NCBI RefSeq assembly: GCF_048544455.1 | Contig: NC_133537.1 | Coordinates: forward strand, 150,142,058-150,206,057 | Reading direction: 5' to 3' | Source: Silene latifolia | Lineage: Eukaryota > Streptophyta > Magnoliopsida > Caryophyllales > Caryophyllaceae | DNA length: 64,000 bases | Shown: in pieces, positions 23,737 through 37,500 of the stretch | Layout: each line of letters begins with the position of its first letter | Numbering within the stretch: the first letter of the stretch is position 1 | The notes under the pieces: model-generated | Databases searched by the model: none | What the model was told of the DNA's origin: nothing | Seen by the model: the letters and a program-made list of their open reading frames with translations, nothing else | Position numbers and translations under genes: made by a program

Positions 23737-26219
23737 TTTCTCCCACTCTGTCTTCTAGAAATAAACTTGTATTCTAGAAAGACAGCTTCACGAGCCACAA
23801 ACCAGTTGTACTCGTGATTATAGTAAGGAAAAATGAGCATTTATTTCTTTTGAAAACTTACAAACATGGTACCCTACCATTTCATATCTCATATGATTCG
23901 TTTTAGATTTAGTGAAAAAATAATTTAGACAAAAAGATAAAATCCCCAAAAGGATCAAGTAACTCAAAGTAACTTGATTGAAGTCCAAACCATATCGAAT
24001 AGCGTTTGATTTCTTTATCCAACCACACATTATCCCATGATGCGTGCTAAGAGAGATTAATTTGTGATACTATATCACATTTCCTTTGGCTTATATCAAA
24101 GTCTTCACTTTGATAATCCCATCACGACTAAATCGTGATTCTTTGACCTCTTTGAATTTCTTCAAAGATTTCTCTATTTACCTTATTAAGTGATCACATT
24201 AGCGTCAACTTAAATCGTTGGTAAAAGAAAATGATCAACCTATTTTGGATCAATGATTTACAACCTCGATCTCCTTTTCAACCAAAAGGCACAAGACATC
24301 TTGCTTTGAATACAAGATACGCATATACCATAAGATTAACAATCTAATGGTTTCAAGAGTACTCGATAACTCTTTGCGTTCATCATTCCAGAATTTAAGG
24401 TTTAATCTTGGGTTACCAATTTGAGTCTTGTATCATCTACATGATGTATCATTCTAGTTTGGTTTAGAATATATTTACCTTGATAATGGGCTAGCCATAC
24501 ATCAAATCGTGGTGTATAGGGTCACAAAAGTGAAACCTCTTTTGTATCTTAACAAGATTATATTCTTATTCAGAGTTTATGCACTTAATAGTCTTAATTA
24601 AGTACAACTTTAAACCCAAAACTAGATTGAGTACACAATGACTCTATCTCTCAACATCATTTGTTGCTAGTCGTCATATTCTAATCATCCTATGTATCAA
24701 ATACAATGATAAAAACCACCACCGGTTTCTAATATTGACGGAGTAGTACTAGCAAAATTTATGTCAATCAAATAAACATTTAAAGAAGAAGGTCTCATTA
24801 GATGTCCCATAACTAACTTGCTGATTCTTCAATAATTTGGGGTAGTTTCCTTTCTAGCGTCCAACAATTTAGACAATGGAAACTTTATCGGTCGGGATTG
24901 ATAGGTTTAGTATCGTTATTCTCAATAACTTAACTTTTAACATTACCTTGTATCAATTCCATTCTAATTTTACTTCTTTGAACCTCGTCCTTTTCTTAAC
25001 GGTTAAGAGAATGCTCCCACTCATTTCAATGAGTCTTTGCTTAGAAAAGCAAAATTGAATTTCATGAAGACTACTCTTCAATTCATTTATTTAGTCTTAA
25101 AACTTTCATTGAAGTGGTTGCGGTATTGGTCGTGATCCCTCGTGAGGGTTTAGTTTTCAGTACTTGTCGTTAGGAGCACCTAGACCAAAACACAATTTAT
25201 AACTTCACAAACAACTCTACAATTAGTAAAGAGGTAAGTAAAGGTCGGATCCCAAGGGACGGGAATTGAGATGAGATTTTCTATTGCAACTAGTGGTGTC
25301 TAAGGGTGTCACAATTGGGGTTTGGAGTAGAAGATCACTAAACTAAATAGCAATGAAAGTAAACAAGCAAGATGAATTAAAAGGGATGTAAACAATTGAT
25401 AAAAAGCACTAGGGTGTCATGGGGTCATAGGGGATTCATGGGAATTGATCATACAAACATATTCTCAAATTATAAGCAAGCAATTATTGTTGTGATGGAT
25501 CGAGTTGGTTTATATCTTACAATCCTAGGAAAGTTTGGGTCTCGGAGCCGAATCGATTAGATTGTACAACACCTACAAGTCGACTTAATCTTCCCTACTC
25601 AACTATATGCATGGTCTAATGAGACTCGAGTTGGTTTATGTCTTACAAGTATCATTGAAAAGATAGGTGATGGGTAAAAAATGCAAGGATTCAAAGGCTC
25701 GCATTTCATCAAACATAACATGTGCATAAGTTGAGATCACAACAAGCAAGCAAATAAACTATGAAAACATATTAGATTAAGCATGAATCATTCCCCATGT
25801 TGGTTTCCCCTAATTACCCATTAACCCTAGCTAAGGAAACTACTCACTCATTATCATGTTGAACATGCTAGCAAGGCTGTCAATCATACCAACAAAGTAA
25901 AACATGATGAATAAATGAAGATAACTAACAATAATTAAAAAGGGATTAAGAGAATTATACCTACTAATGATTCCAATAATAAAGCAAAGAATAATAGAAG
26001 TACTTGATTCTTGATTGGAAGGTTGTCAATCTCCGAATAATAACCCAAATAGTCTTCAATTACCCAAAATAAAGGATGAACAAGAGAGAGATTAAGGAAA
26101 TAAAACTTGTATTAAAACTTGATTAAATGTTGATTACAAGATTAAAGAGAGATTTGATTGATATTAACTACACTAAAGATTGCTAAGAAGAACATGCTCT
26201 TCTAATTAGACTAATGGGG

Positions 26220-26227
26220 TATTTATA
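26220..26227 (-). promoter_or_regulatory. TATA box, Athila-like 3' LTR
   Basis: TATAAATA on the minus strand in the context CACTATAAATACCCCATTAG, conserved in the LTRs at 45349-45356, 48248-48255 and 57635-57642. Confidence 0.65.
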
Positions 26228-26389
26228 GTGGGGATTAGTTACATAAATTAGGGTTTACTAACGGCTTAAATGACGATTAAGTCCTTGAGGAATCGCCGGT
26301 ATCTAGGGAGACTCCGGTCTCTTTTTTGCCGGTCTTAGAAAAAGATGCATATCCTTCCTTGAAGTTGTAGAAGACGAAATAACTGTCTG

Positions 26390-26560
26390 AGAATCCGGGC
26401 GTCTTAAGCACGGGACGGGCGGATTTGGGTGTTTCCGGACGGGCGTCCAGAGGGGGAAGACGGGCGGATTTGGGTGGTTTTTGCCTAGCGTCCAGCTGAG
26501 GAAGACGCTCGGATTGTAGGTCTTGGACGGGCGGATTTGGGGCAATCCGCTCGGATTGTC
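26390..26560. repeat. CpG half-site cluster in the Athila-like LTR
   Basis: It contains AATCCGGGCGTCTT, GACGGGCGGATT (several times), GACGCTCGGATT and AATCCGCTCGGATT. Each pairs an AATCCG or AAGACG half with a CGGATT or CGTCTT half across two bases. Equivalent clusters lie at about 45515-45690, 47935-48115 and 57320-57495. Confidence 0.8.
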
Positions 26561-26904
26561 AAACAGCTTTATTCCTTCTCCTTTTCTTCCGTTTTCTTCA
26601 TAAAATCCTTGAGGATTTCCTCGGGGATACAAGGATATTTTCTCATCATTGCCCATCTACTATAGTATGTACAAAGGCCTTCTAATCTTGTCTCTCCTTG
26701 ATGCTTGGTCATTGAATTCAATCAATTTAGCTTCATTTTGCCATGAAAATGCAAGGTTTGCACTCCTTTCCCACCAAGGACACAAAACCTCAAAGAATAT
26801 GCAAAATAAAGGACTAAAGACAATAAATGACCCAAATATGCACTAAAAAGCATGGGAACAAGGCTAATTCGGGGACTAAAAATGCTCTAATTATGGTCAC
26901 ATCA

Positions 26905-28878
26905 AATATCCCCAAACCGAATCTTTGCTCGTCCCGAGTAAAGAGGTGACAAATACTAGGACCATTATTTAAACTAACCTAATAACATAGCCAATATGAG
27001 ACAATTAGCGGGTCTCACTCCGCCCCTTCAACTCACAACAAGACAACCATGAGGTAGGATGCCTTCTTGCAAGGCAAGGTGGGTCTTGCCAAAATGGCGA
27101 CACATCCAAACATTAAGCACACAAAATCAAGTAATGGATTCATCTACAAAAGAATAGCCACTTTCCTCATCTAAGTGGCGGAAATTATCTACAAGGGAAG
27201 CAATTCAAGGGTACACACTCCTTCATAGATGCAATTTCTTCAAACTGCTAAGCCTAGAATGATACCAATAAATCACCTCCAAGTTGTGTCAATCTAGGGT
27301 ATCTTTGTCCTCAATCGTTAAATGCTTTTGTCAAGAATAGACTCCCTATGGTGTTAGAAACACTGGAGGATCGCGGAATTCCCCCTCTTGCCTAGACAAG
27401 AAGAAGGGTCGTCCCCTCTCTACCATGCACAAAAATGGATACGATGGATAAAGGGATCGATAGAATTTGAGTTTCATTTGGGAGTTTGCTTTTGTTTTCC
27501 CCCCAATTCCTTGTGGCATATAACATTTGAGAACACTTTCTGTTTTTGCCATTTCTTTTGATTTTTGGCATTTCAACACTGGACAACTTTTCAACTTTTC
27601 TTTGCATTTCTTTTGAACATTTTCAAAGTCACCCCATATGTAGTGAGGGTGCCTTATATTTGAAGTTTTAGGAGTCTATTTTTGCTCCTCTTTTCATTTG
27701 ATGCATTTTTGCAAACTTTCTTTCACTTTTCATTTCATTGAACTCAAATTGATTTCTTTTGGTGCCCATTCCCTTTGATAACAAAAATGTGGTAGAACAT
27801 GGATGATGGATGCATGCATGGTTTCAAGGGTCACCTTGGAATAAACGGTAGCCAAGGAGTTATCACACCACAAGGTACTCTTGACTAGGCCTTAATCCAT
27901 GGGTCAAAGGATACTAGCATGACACATCCTAGGGTGTTTTACAAGCATTATAACAAGCAAAGTCTTAAGAAGAAAAAGCATCTACTAGGGCCTATATACA
28001 CTTGTCAAGCTTCCCAAGTAGACGGTTTCGCAAAATTTTTCTAACATGCAAACTACATGCCATGATGCAACTAACATATAAACATCCTAATGCATATGAT
28101 TCTACCAACTATTATGCCATATAATCTAAATGCAAGTCCTAGGTTCACATTGTTATACCGCATCAATCAAAAATAAAGCCACATAGTCAGTAACATAAAG
28201 AGGAAAAAGGAGATTGGAAAGATCATACCATGCGGTCTTCATGATCCTCATGTCTCGGATGTGGCGTAGTCAATCAATGTGAACAAGGATAGAACAAACA
28301 CAATATATACGCCAATATATACATGACTACACTACAAAGGAAATGAACTTGTTTTTGGATTTTCAAATTTTTCAGATTTTTATGGTTTTTCGAAATTTTT
28401 TTATTTTTTCGGATTTTTGAATAAAAGTTAAGTTAGAATTCCCCATCCCCACACTAATATGGGCATTGTCCTCAATGGCCAAAATGATGGGAAATTATGC
28501 AAACATGATGCATGAATTCTACACTAAATGCAAGCTATACTAATCTACACTACATGATGCATGGGTTTTTGTTTATGACGGAGAGCGTAATTCAGATTAC
28601 CTCCCGTTGCATATGCATGTACTTCCCCAAACCGAGATAGACATTATTTCTAATGTCCTAAAGTTGGGGGTAGTTCATGCACACAAGATGCAATGCATGA
28701 AACTAAATTTGTCATTTTGGATTTTCAAAAGTGGGAACAATGAAATAAGAACACCTCAATGGGGCCGAGGTGTTAGTCCTCTATGTTGGTACGACTCTCC
28801 AACCATGATCAAGATAAAATAAATAAAACAAAGAAAGAAGTAGACAAACCTCAAGAGGGTAGGAGCCTCCAAAGCTTG
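26905..28878 (-). other. 3' untranslated region and polypurine tract of Athila-like element 1
   Basis: About 2 kb without a supported gene. Next to the LTR the minus strand reads CGGTTTGGGGATATT (26905-26919), the likely polypurine tract. A 15-bp motif TTAGTGTGGGGATGG lies at 28443-28457 on the minus strand. Element 2 has the same region at 54911-56976. Confidence 0.7.
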
Positions 28879-30471
28879 CTAGTCTTCCACCATATCATCA
28901 TTGTCAACATCTTCCTCAATAGAAGTGGACTCATCACCACTTCCCTCTTCACTTCCTTGCTCACTTCCTTCATCATCTTCTTCTTCTTCATTAGCCTCTT
29001 CCTATTCATTTACCTCTTCAACAATGCCCTCATCAACAACCTCATCACTGACAACCTCATCGTCACCCGGTACCTCACCCCTAGATGCACTTGGAAAGAA
29101 GACTTCCCTATCCGCCCAACTAGGCAAAGGACATGAAGGATCAAGTAGTCCTTGCCTAACTAAATGAAAGAGGGGTGGATATTGGGCTAAGTATGCATCT
29201 TCCCGATCCTTATAAACTTGTTTGTGCATCTCTTGCATAAGTAGAGTCATGTAGTCATTACCCACTTCAACACCTTCGGGCTTGAACTCTTGAAATTTGA
29301 ATGGATAAGGTGGTGTGACAATGGAGGAGGAGGGCATTTCAATTTCACCCCTTTGTTGACGGATGATGTATTCGGCTTCCTTTGAGAGGGGAAGAAGGTA
29401 GTTTGTTCTATGAACACTCAAACGGCATATCTTGGAAGGCAAAGTAAAAGATCTAGCATCATTGGTGAGCCACCCATATTTGGTGTCAAGAGGGTTATGA
29501 GTGACCCACTTGTACTTGTTAATCATGGCATCCATGTCAATGATATGACCCCCTTTTTTCGCCACATACTTGTTATCCTTATTGAAATTCGGATCAAAGT
29601 ACTTAGCCGAAAGAGTAACTAGACCTCCATTTACAATAAAAGTGGTGCCTTACTTTCCACAATCAACATTGAGCCATCTTTCCACCAAAAGCCTTAGAGA
29701 ATTGTAAGGCTTGGTGAATTCCCTTCTAATATTTAAGGCCGACTCAAGTAGAATACAATCGAGCTTGGTAAAGTGGTTAGTGTCTTTTCTGGCAATGATA
29801 GTATTCACGATGACTTTGTGCCACACTCTAATGCCCGGGTGGTGGACTAATAGAGCGCGACAAGCATGATAGTTCTCAAATTTCCTCCCGGAAATCGCCT
29901 CCCAAAGAGGAGCGGGGTCATATTTTTCGGGCTTCTTGTAATAACTAGGTGAATCACTAAGACCTAATGCTTTACTCAAGTCATCAAAGGTGATGTGCCT
30001 ACTCACATTGGCAAGGCGGAACTCGATGTTTTCTCTAGTCTCTACCTTAGTCACTTTCAAAGAACTCAAGAATTCCAAGGTAAGGGAGGGGTATGTTAAT
30101 TCTCTTGTAGCAAAAAAATTTCCTAACCCCATGGCTTCAAAGAAGGCTTTTGTTTGTTCAAGGACACCCAATTTTTTCAAGACATCTTCACATATGAATT
30201 TGGTGGGTAGAAAGGATTTCCTAGCATACTTGGCAAATGTATCCTTATGGGAGTTAGAAATGAAAATTACCTCCGGATAGTTTGGTAATTGAGCAATTTT
30301 CGGAGTTGTTGATGTTGTTGCTTCCAAGGGAGGATTTTGTTGTTGTTGAACTTCCAAGTTTGCACTAGCAACCACCATAGCCAATGAGGCTTTCTTTGCT
30401 TGAAGACATTATTGCCTTGTTGAGAGTGCCTTTGCCTTAGGCGCCTTTGTTGATCCTTTTGTTCTTACCAT
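28879..30471 (-). pseudogene. Athila ORF1 / env-position protein, element 1, three internal stops
   Basis: A single frame runs from ATG 30471-30469 to TAG 28881-28879, 531 codons, interrupted by TAA (30411-30409), TAA (29652-29650) and TAG (29004-29002). Aligned to element 2, the second stop replaces a lysine codon. The start is Lys/Ala-rich. The middle (about residues 60-290) matches the plant Athila retrotransposon ORF1 family: EVIFIS, EFRLANVSRHITFDDL, LVHHPGIRVWHKV and KYGWLTNDARSFTLPS. The tail is strongly Glu/Asp-rich. The position after gag-protease is where Athila elements carry an env-like gene. I see no convincing signal peptide or transmembrane helix. Function unknown. Confidence 0.8.
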
Positions 30472-30820
30472 TGATGAAAATACCAAGAAAAGAGTGAAAA
30501 TCTTCAATTTCCAAGTATACCCAAATCGATTTTAAGATGAAAGGCTTTGTCTTTGTATTTCGAAAATCGACTCAAAGGTTGAAGATTTTGGTATTTGGAT
30601 TGATTTTTGTTGGATGAGGAGTGATTAATTGTTGTTAAAAGGAAGTTTGGATTTGGTTTTGTTGAATTTGGTTGAGGAAATCTTGTTTTGGTGATGGAGA
30701 GGATGAGGGTTTTGAGTTTTGGGGTTTATGGATAGTGTTTTGAATGTATGAATGAAGGAATGAATGTGGGAGGGGGTATTTAAAACACCCGAAAAATTTG
30801 AAACTGCAGGGGAAGACGGG

Positions 30821-31180
30821 CGTCTTTCCTTCATGACGCTCGGATTCTGCCTATTCTGGGTTCAGGATTCTCGCCTAAAGACGGGCGTCTTTCAGACAAT
30901 CCGCTCGGATTCTTTGACTGCGGGACGAGCGGATTCTGCTGAAGACGGGCGGATTCTGATACAGCAAGTTTCTTATTTTTCACTGGCAAAAAGACGGGCG
31001 TCTTTCTGCAAAGACGAGCGGATTCTTCAAGACGGCGTCTTCTCTGCTGGGACGCTCGGATTCTTTGACAGTCCCAAATTTTCAATTTTTCAGTTAAAAT
31101 GGACGGGCGGATTCTGCCAAAGACGCTCGGATTTCCTAAAGACGAGCGGATTCTGCTGAAGACGCTCGGATTCTCCCTGT
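30821..31180. repeat. CpG inverted-repeat array upstream of the env-position gene, element 1
   Basis: Perfect 16-bp copies of AAAGACG-GG-CGTCTTT at 30877-30892 and 30990-31005, plus many mixed-half copies such as GACGGGCGGATTCTG, GACGAGCGGATTCTG and GACGCTCGGATTCT, every 15-40 bp. It lies between protease and third gene. Overlapping open frames on both strands (30764-31159, 30831-31085) are by-products. Confidence 0.88.
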
Positions 31181-31512
31181 TCTACCCGGATTCAGTTCCA
31201 TCCGTGCACTTGCATATCCCTTGTCATTTTTCATTCTTCAAATCCCGTGTTCTTCATTGTAGGGGCACTACTAAGGCATGAATAACCTAGGCAATTGTTA
31301 TCCCCACACTAAGCTAAAGCACTACACATCAATTAAATCATTAGTCCCTCCCTCACTTCTCTAAAAAATGATAATTACCCTGATCAAAGCATAAAAATCC
31401 AAAAATGACAAAAAATGCAATGTAAGAATTAAAATGCGAGTTAGGGAGTTAGAAATATTTACAAATGGTGGTTTAGGGAGGACTCCACCAAACTCTCATC
31501 CTTAGTGAGATG

Positions 31513-33825
31513 TCATGGGGGCATGTCCAAGGTGTTGTTGATGTTGCTCAACACCTTGAAAAAGTAGCCAAAAGCTTGTTCATTATCATGATAAAGATCT
31601 TCAATAGACCTTTGCCCTTGTTGTCCTTCATGTTGGTCTTTATCGATAACATTACCAATATAGGGATTGAAAATCCCTTCAAACTCATCGTCCCAAAGAC
31701 CACAAACTTCATCTACTTGATCACTAAAGATCTCTTGAGTTGATAGAGACAACTCTCCCACTTTCTTGTCTTGGCCAATGAGGCCATCCTCTTCATTGCT
31801 TGATTTTGGTGACCTTTTCAAGCTCTCTTTGTTATAATTCACTTGCTCTTTGAATGGAGCATCATCAATTTTCTTCTTCCATTGGAATTCCGACTTCTTC
31901 CTATCATCCGTCCGGCTATAATGATCAACCATAAAACATGGTTCATGCAAATGGGGAGCTCTCATGGTCTTGTCAAGATTGAAAGTTATGCTCTCATCTC
32001 CCACTTCTAGAATGAGCTCTCCATGCTTCACATCAATCACCGCACCCGCGGTGTGCAAGAAAGGTCTTCCTAGAATGATTGGAATGTTTGAGTCTTCTTC
32101 CATGTCAACAATGACAAAGTCCACCGGGATGAAAAATTTCCCAACTCTTACGGGAACATCTTCCCATATCCCTAATGGTGTCTTCATCGATCTATCGGCC
32201 ATTTGAAGTGTGATATTGGTGCATTTAAGCTCTCCCATCCCTAACCTTTTACTCACCGAGTACGGCATAACACTCACACTAGCCCCTAGATCACATAAGG
32301 CTTTGTTGATCGTGGTGTCGCCAATGGTACACGGTATTGAGAAGCTTCCCGGATCTTTAAGTTTTGGAGGTGAACTCCCTTGAAGTATTGCACTACTCAC
32401 CTTAGTGAAGGCGATAGTCTCAAGCTTCCGGATCGACTTCTTCTTTGTGAGGATGTCTTTCATGTATTTTGCATAGGTCGGCACGTGATTGATTAATTCC
32501 GTGAAAGGAATCGAGACTTCCAAATTCTTCACAATTTCCATAAATTTTCCAAGTTGGTCGTCAAATTTGGGCTTGGCTTGACGACTCGGAAAAGGAAGTC
32601 TAATCGCAATGGGCTCCTTCTCCTTGACCTTGTCTTCATTTTCTTTGAAAATTCTTTTTTTTCATGGTTCTCCATCCTTGGAGTTTTGCACAATTTCTTC
32701 TTTGTCACTAGCTTCCACAACTTCATCCTCAACTTGCTTCTTAGGTGCTTCATACCTTGTACCACTCCTCAAGTGAATAGAACTAACCGTTTCATGTCTT
32801 GGGGGATTACTTTGAGATGGTAATTGTCCCTTTTGTCTTTGTGAGCTTGAAGATGCTAGTTGAGTCAATTGGGTTTCCAACATTTTTGTGTGAGCTAGGA
32901 TGTTGTTGATGGTGATTTTCTTTGCTTGACTATCCTTTTGCATTTGAGTGAAAAACTCTTGTTGATTCGCTTGCATTTGGAGGACCGCTTTTTGAACATC
33001 AAAACCTTGGTCATTTTGTTGATTGTATGGAGTTTGATTTTGATAACCTTGGTTTTGGTTGTAAAAGGGTCTTTGATTTTGGTTTCTCATGGGAGGTGGA
33101 GTGTATGTTGGTTGAGGTTTTTGAACATTTTGGCTTTTGTATGAGAGATTTGGATGGAATTTGGTGTTTTCATTGTAATAATTGGAATAAGGGGTACCAC
33201 TCTTGTATGCTTGGAAAGCATTCACTTGTTCATTTGTTCCCCTACATTCACTTTGGTCATGTCCCAAAGTTCCACAATTCTCACATATCCCACATGGGAT
33301 TGATGAAGATGCCGTCATGGCATTAACATGATGATTTGGTGATTTTGAGGCTTCTTCAAGTCTAGCCATAACTTTTTCAAACTTCAAATTGATGGTATCA
33401 ATGTGAGCACTAAGTTGAACACCCAATTGAGTAATGGAGTCCACTTCATGCTTTTCTCCCCTAGTAGCCTTGCGAGGTCTACTATATTGTGAGTTATGGA
33501 CCGCCATTTCCTCAATTTTGTTTCAAGTTTGATTGTCATCAACTTCGGTGAACATTCCATTTAATCCCATGTTGAGAATGTTTCTTGAATCTTCATAAAG
33601 ACCGTTCGAAAATTGTTGTACCAAGAACCAATCGCTAAGTCCATGGTGAGGACATGAGCGACAAATTCCTTTGAATCGCTCCCAAGCTTCATACGAGGAT
33701 TCTTCATCTCTTTGCTTAAAGCCCGTAATTTGAGCTCTAGTCTTTTCCGGTGGATAGAACTTTTTGTAGAAAGCTAGAGCCACCTTCTTCCAAGAATCAA
33801 TTCTGAGAGTAGCCTTATCAAGGCC
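31513..33825 (-). pseudogene. gag-pro: Gag-protease of Athila-like element 1, distal part
   Basis: This continues the gag interrupted by the CACTA. It shows the capsid block FYKKFYPPEKT and GICRSCPHHGL, a zinc knuckle CENCGTLGHDQSEC (about 33247-33288), a Gln/Asn-rich linker, then a retropepsin with the active-site loop ALCDLGASVSVMP and the flap/core IILGRPFLHTAGAVID. The frame is continuous except for TGA at 33525-33523 (TGG in element 2) and TGA at about 32664-32662. It ends at 31513 with no pol after it. The protease would process Gag; in the intact family gag and protease appear to share one frame. Confidence 0.85.
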
Positions 33826-33828
33826 TTC

Positions 33829-34335
33829 ACTACTACAGATACAAGCTATAACAACGGGTAAAAACCGTTGTAAAAACAAAAAGCGGACGTTGTTAAAGCG
33901 GCCGTTGTAGAAGGTATTTACAACGGTTTGGTTATTTAATGAAACCGTTGTCGAAAGTATTCACCACGCTTAAAAACCGTTGTTGTTGGGTGTTCTCCGT
34001 TGTGGAAAGTGTTTCAAAAATTTGGAGGGAATAATATAACAACGATTGTCATATGTATAACCGTTGTTGTAACTTTCCCTCCAAAATTGTGAAGTCTTTT
34101 GACAACGGGTTTATGCTACATACCCGTTGTTGAAATTGTTAGTAACAACGGTTCTTAGTTTAAAACCCGTTGTTGTAACTTTACCTCCAAAATTGTGAAG
34201 ACTTTTAACAACGGTTCTTCGTTTAAAACCTGTTGTTGAATATTATGCGCGGTATTTGTGAAAGTCATTCACAACGGTGTTCTTTTTATTAACCGTTGTG
34301 AAAGGTCTTCACAACGGTTTTTTTTAGTAACCGTT
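33829..34335. repeat. CACTA left end: TIR and subterminal repeats
   Basis: After the inverted terminus, ACAACGGTT/AACCGTTGT and ACAACGGGT/ACCCGTTGT occur in both orientations many times over 500 bp, often as facing pairs. Such subterminal repeats are the binding sites of the regulatory transposase in En/Spm-type elements. Confidence 0.9.
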
Positions 34336-34587
34336 TTTATTACGAACTCCTAATGTTTTGAAAAATTAAATTTGTTTCATGCCATTCAAAACCTCGCATA
34401 TATCAGACACCATATACCAAAGCACCAAAGATAAATCACAGCTGGGTTCATCAGAACTCAATAGATTCAATTCAACCACAACAGCAGCATCATATATATA
34501 TACTTACAAGGAGTTGAATTTACATGAACTAATCATTCCCTAACTTCAACAAAATATTTACTAATAAGTTGATCTAAACTCTGAGTA

Positions 34588-37500
34588 TCATGCATTTCTA
34601 TTTTCTAAGACGTATTTGCCCAACATGTCCCTTACCTCGTCTATATCTATACTTGAGTACTGCTCAATCTGTTGTGACGGGTTGATTACATACTGCGGAA
34701 AAAACAAAGAGAAGACATTATTGTAACAACATCAATTACTACATAGCAACATCATGGTATATATAGCAGCAAACAAGACAACATTAGCTCTAATTTAAAA
34801 AAAGTAATAAACACATTATTAAATTTCTAACCTTTTCTGGAATAATGATATATCTTCGCCTAATAATCTCCAACATGAACCGACAAACGTAGTATCCACA
34901 TTGTATGCGATCTGGCTGGCGAGGGGCCTATTATTACATAAAAACAAACAGACGAGAGAAGGCTTACATCAGAATCTTGAACTTTAGGTATTGTATTAGT
35001 ATTAAACACAGATTTTTGCACTTAATGGATTGTATTTGAGCACGTACCCCTGTTTTCGTAATAAAATTAGGGCCATCATCAGAATCTTTCGTGGGTTAAT
35101 TTTGCACGTTAGCCCTTCTCTTCTCATAGGCCCTTATTTAAAAAAAAAACAAAAGGAGGCAGACACTCATTTTTTTAGGGGCAAAAATGAGCTTTTTGCT
35201 ATAAATAAAAATTGAAACTTAATGTTATTATAAATAAATCAGTATTATAAACTTACTTATTAATTAAGTGCTTAAAAGTCTCGCTTGGTTGATTATGTAA
35301 AGAGTCCAACCAGAAAACTTTATTCCTTGTCGGCATGATGGCTGCTAGCACCCAATGAGTCCTACATCAAGAGACATCATCATTATTAACAAGTACATAT
35401 ATTAGTTATGAAAATGCAATTGTAGGGGGAAACGTAATATTAATTTGTTTATTACCCTTTTTCATTATAAGCGCCAAAAATCGGCTTCTTGGTTGTCGCC
35501 AATTCTTTGAGCAATATAATCTACCCGTTCTTGAACGAGAAATCCGGAATAAATAAAGATAAAACATAGGGGCACAGGAACCGTATTGATCGGATGGAAT
35601 ATTCTTCTCGGGATCACTCTCAATTTCAATATCCTACATTATTACGGTATTAATTCCGGTATTTAAAACACTATCTAGTAGTCAGAATATTAGAATATGA
35701 AATTATTTATTAAGAAACTTACTTCATCCAAACAAATAGGTGTGCCACATCAATCTGGTCTAGGCCAGCCCAAATGGCTAGCATATCCTATGATAGAAGT
35801 GCTTGGCGCTCAACCCCTAGAATATCCTCCTCGAGCGGAATAACTATCAATTGCTCGGTGGCTATGCGATGGCCGGCCTCCTCATGCAGTTTCCTCATCG
35901 TCACCGTTCTTACTTTTTGCATGTAATCCTTCCCAGAATATTGTGAGTCGTTTAAACTCCTAACTTCTTTGGTCAGGAAAGAATGAGTCTTTGATTTTGT
36001 GCTACTACCACCAGCCTACACATGTAGTAGATAATTAAAATAATAAAAAATCCAAAGGTAACATATCCTAGTTGGAGTAATAAAAATAATAGCGTACTTA
36101 ATTAAATACCTCGTCAACCTGCTCTTTCAATGATGAGGTAGTAGTAGTAGGTAAGACTGGGGACTTAGGCTTATCAGTCTTTTTTGTCCCCTACACAAAA
36201 TTACCATGCTTTTTATAAATACAGACAAAATATAAATAAAGGGAGCGAGGTTTTTAAAAAATGGAGAAGTTAATTAAATACCTCATCAAGTTGTTGTCTC
36301 GACGAGGTCGTTGGCATGTCTTTGGACTTAGGCTTATCCGCCAAAGCCGGCTTTTTTGTTCCCTACAAAAAAAAATAACATATAAATTTAACATATAAAA
36401 ACATTCAACAATTAAAAATTTAACATATATATAAAGGTATTTCTTCTAACCCCGACTGCTTTCCGCTGCTGAGGCGGAGACGGCCGAGCCAAGTAGATGT
36501 GAGTTTCAGGCCATTGGATGAAACTTCCAACCGCATCTCCCAGAATGGTAATGTCGTCACGGTTGGGACGGCGGTTGAAAGTTTTCATGGCCTGGAAAGA
36601 TCGTAGTTATCTCGACTTTGGTATGATTCGCAAAAGTTTTTCGCCATGAACTACGCGTTTTCGTTTCTGCAGATTTGGTGTGCATTTCTACGAGACCCGG
36701 CCAACACGCACATGTGGCTTTTCGGTTTTAGGGTCAGCAAGAATAACTGGCCTCTTGTTTACGGCCTGAAGAATATACACATACATTATTATATCCCAAA
36801 ATTTAATAGAATTCATATAAATTTAACTAATTAAACACTTCATGCATACCTTACTGAAAACAGGGAACTGACTTGAAGGGGATGTATCTTTGTTTTCCAT
36901 CAGTAGTCTTCTCACGTTGCATCTCCTTTTCAGGCCCATTATTTACCTAATAAAATTAACCAATGGCACCATGTCAGAAGTTATAGCATTAGAGCTGGCA
37001 GGGAACACACCCCCTGATCTTACCCAAAAATAAAAAGAAAAGAAAAATAAGGAAGTATTAGGTACCTGATCGGCTTTAGTTGTTACAACGTCAGAAGCAT
37101 TATTAGGTACCTGATCTTTCTGAATCTCGTTGACCGATACTTCCTTCTCATGTATTGCCAAGGTAGTAGCGGCCTCTTGACCAATCTATTGTACCTTATT
37201 ATTACCCCCTTTAGAAATGACATCTTCCATCATCTTCACTTCTTCTTGTAAAGCTTGCCTCCAGATTCGACTTTAGTAGTACGGATGCCATTAATCAAGT
37301 GCGTGCCAAGAATGTAATATGTCAGCAATTTTTATCCCAACAATAACATGTGAATTGAACTTAAATGAAAATAATAGAATAAATGTTACCATGTCGGCCT
37401 TCTCAGACTTAGTCTTCCTTTTCTTCTTTATCGGGGCAGTTTTCCCATAATATTTCGTTACTCAACCTCGTAACGGACGCCCCTCAAACGACCTGGATGT

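Larger units (their letters stand above)
25127..26904 (-). repeat. 3' LTR of Athila-like element 1
   Basis: On the minus strand it starts TGATGTGACC and ends ACGACCA. It is nearly identical to the copy at 44256-46033, with scattered substitutions. It contains a TATA box (26220-26227) and a CpG motif cluster (about 26390-26560) upstream of it. The 117-codon frame at 26303-26656 comes from this cluster. Confidence 0.92.

Noticed and set aside
28783..29167. Serine-rich plus-strand frames
   Set aside because: They are the antisense of the Glu/Asp-rich tail of the Athila third gene (GAA/GAG/GAT read as TTC/CTC/ATC).
30764..31281. Overlapping frames of 60-131 codons on both strands
   Set aside because: They are created by the CpG inverted-repeat array, whose units avoid stops in several frames; the same happens at 45432-45701, 47806-48205 and 57196-57608.
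33829..33879. Carboxy extension of the Athila-like gag into the CACTA end
   Set aside because: The open frame crosses the transposon border by chance; the last codons are CACTA terminal sequence.
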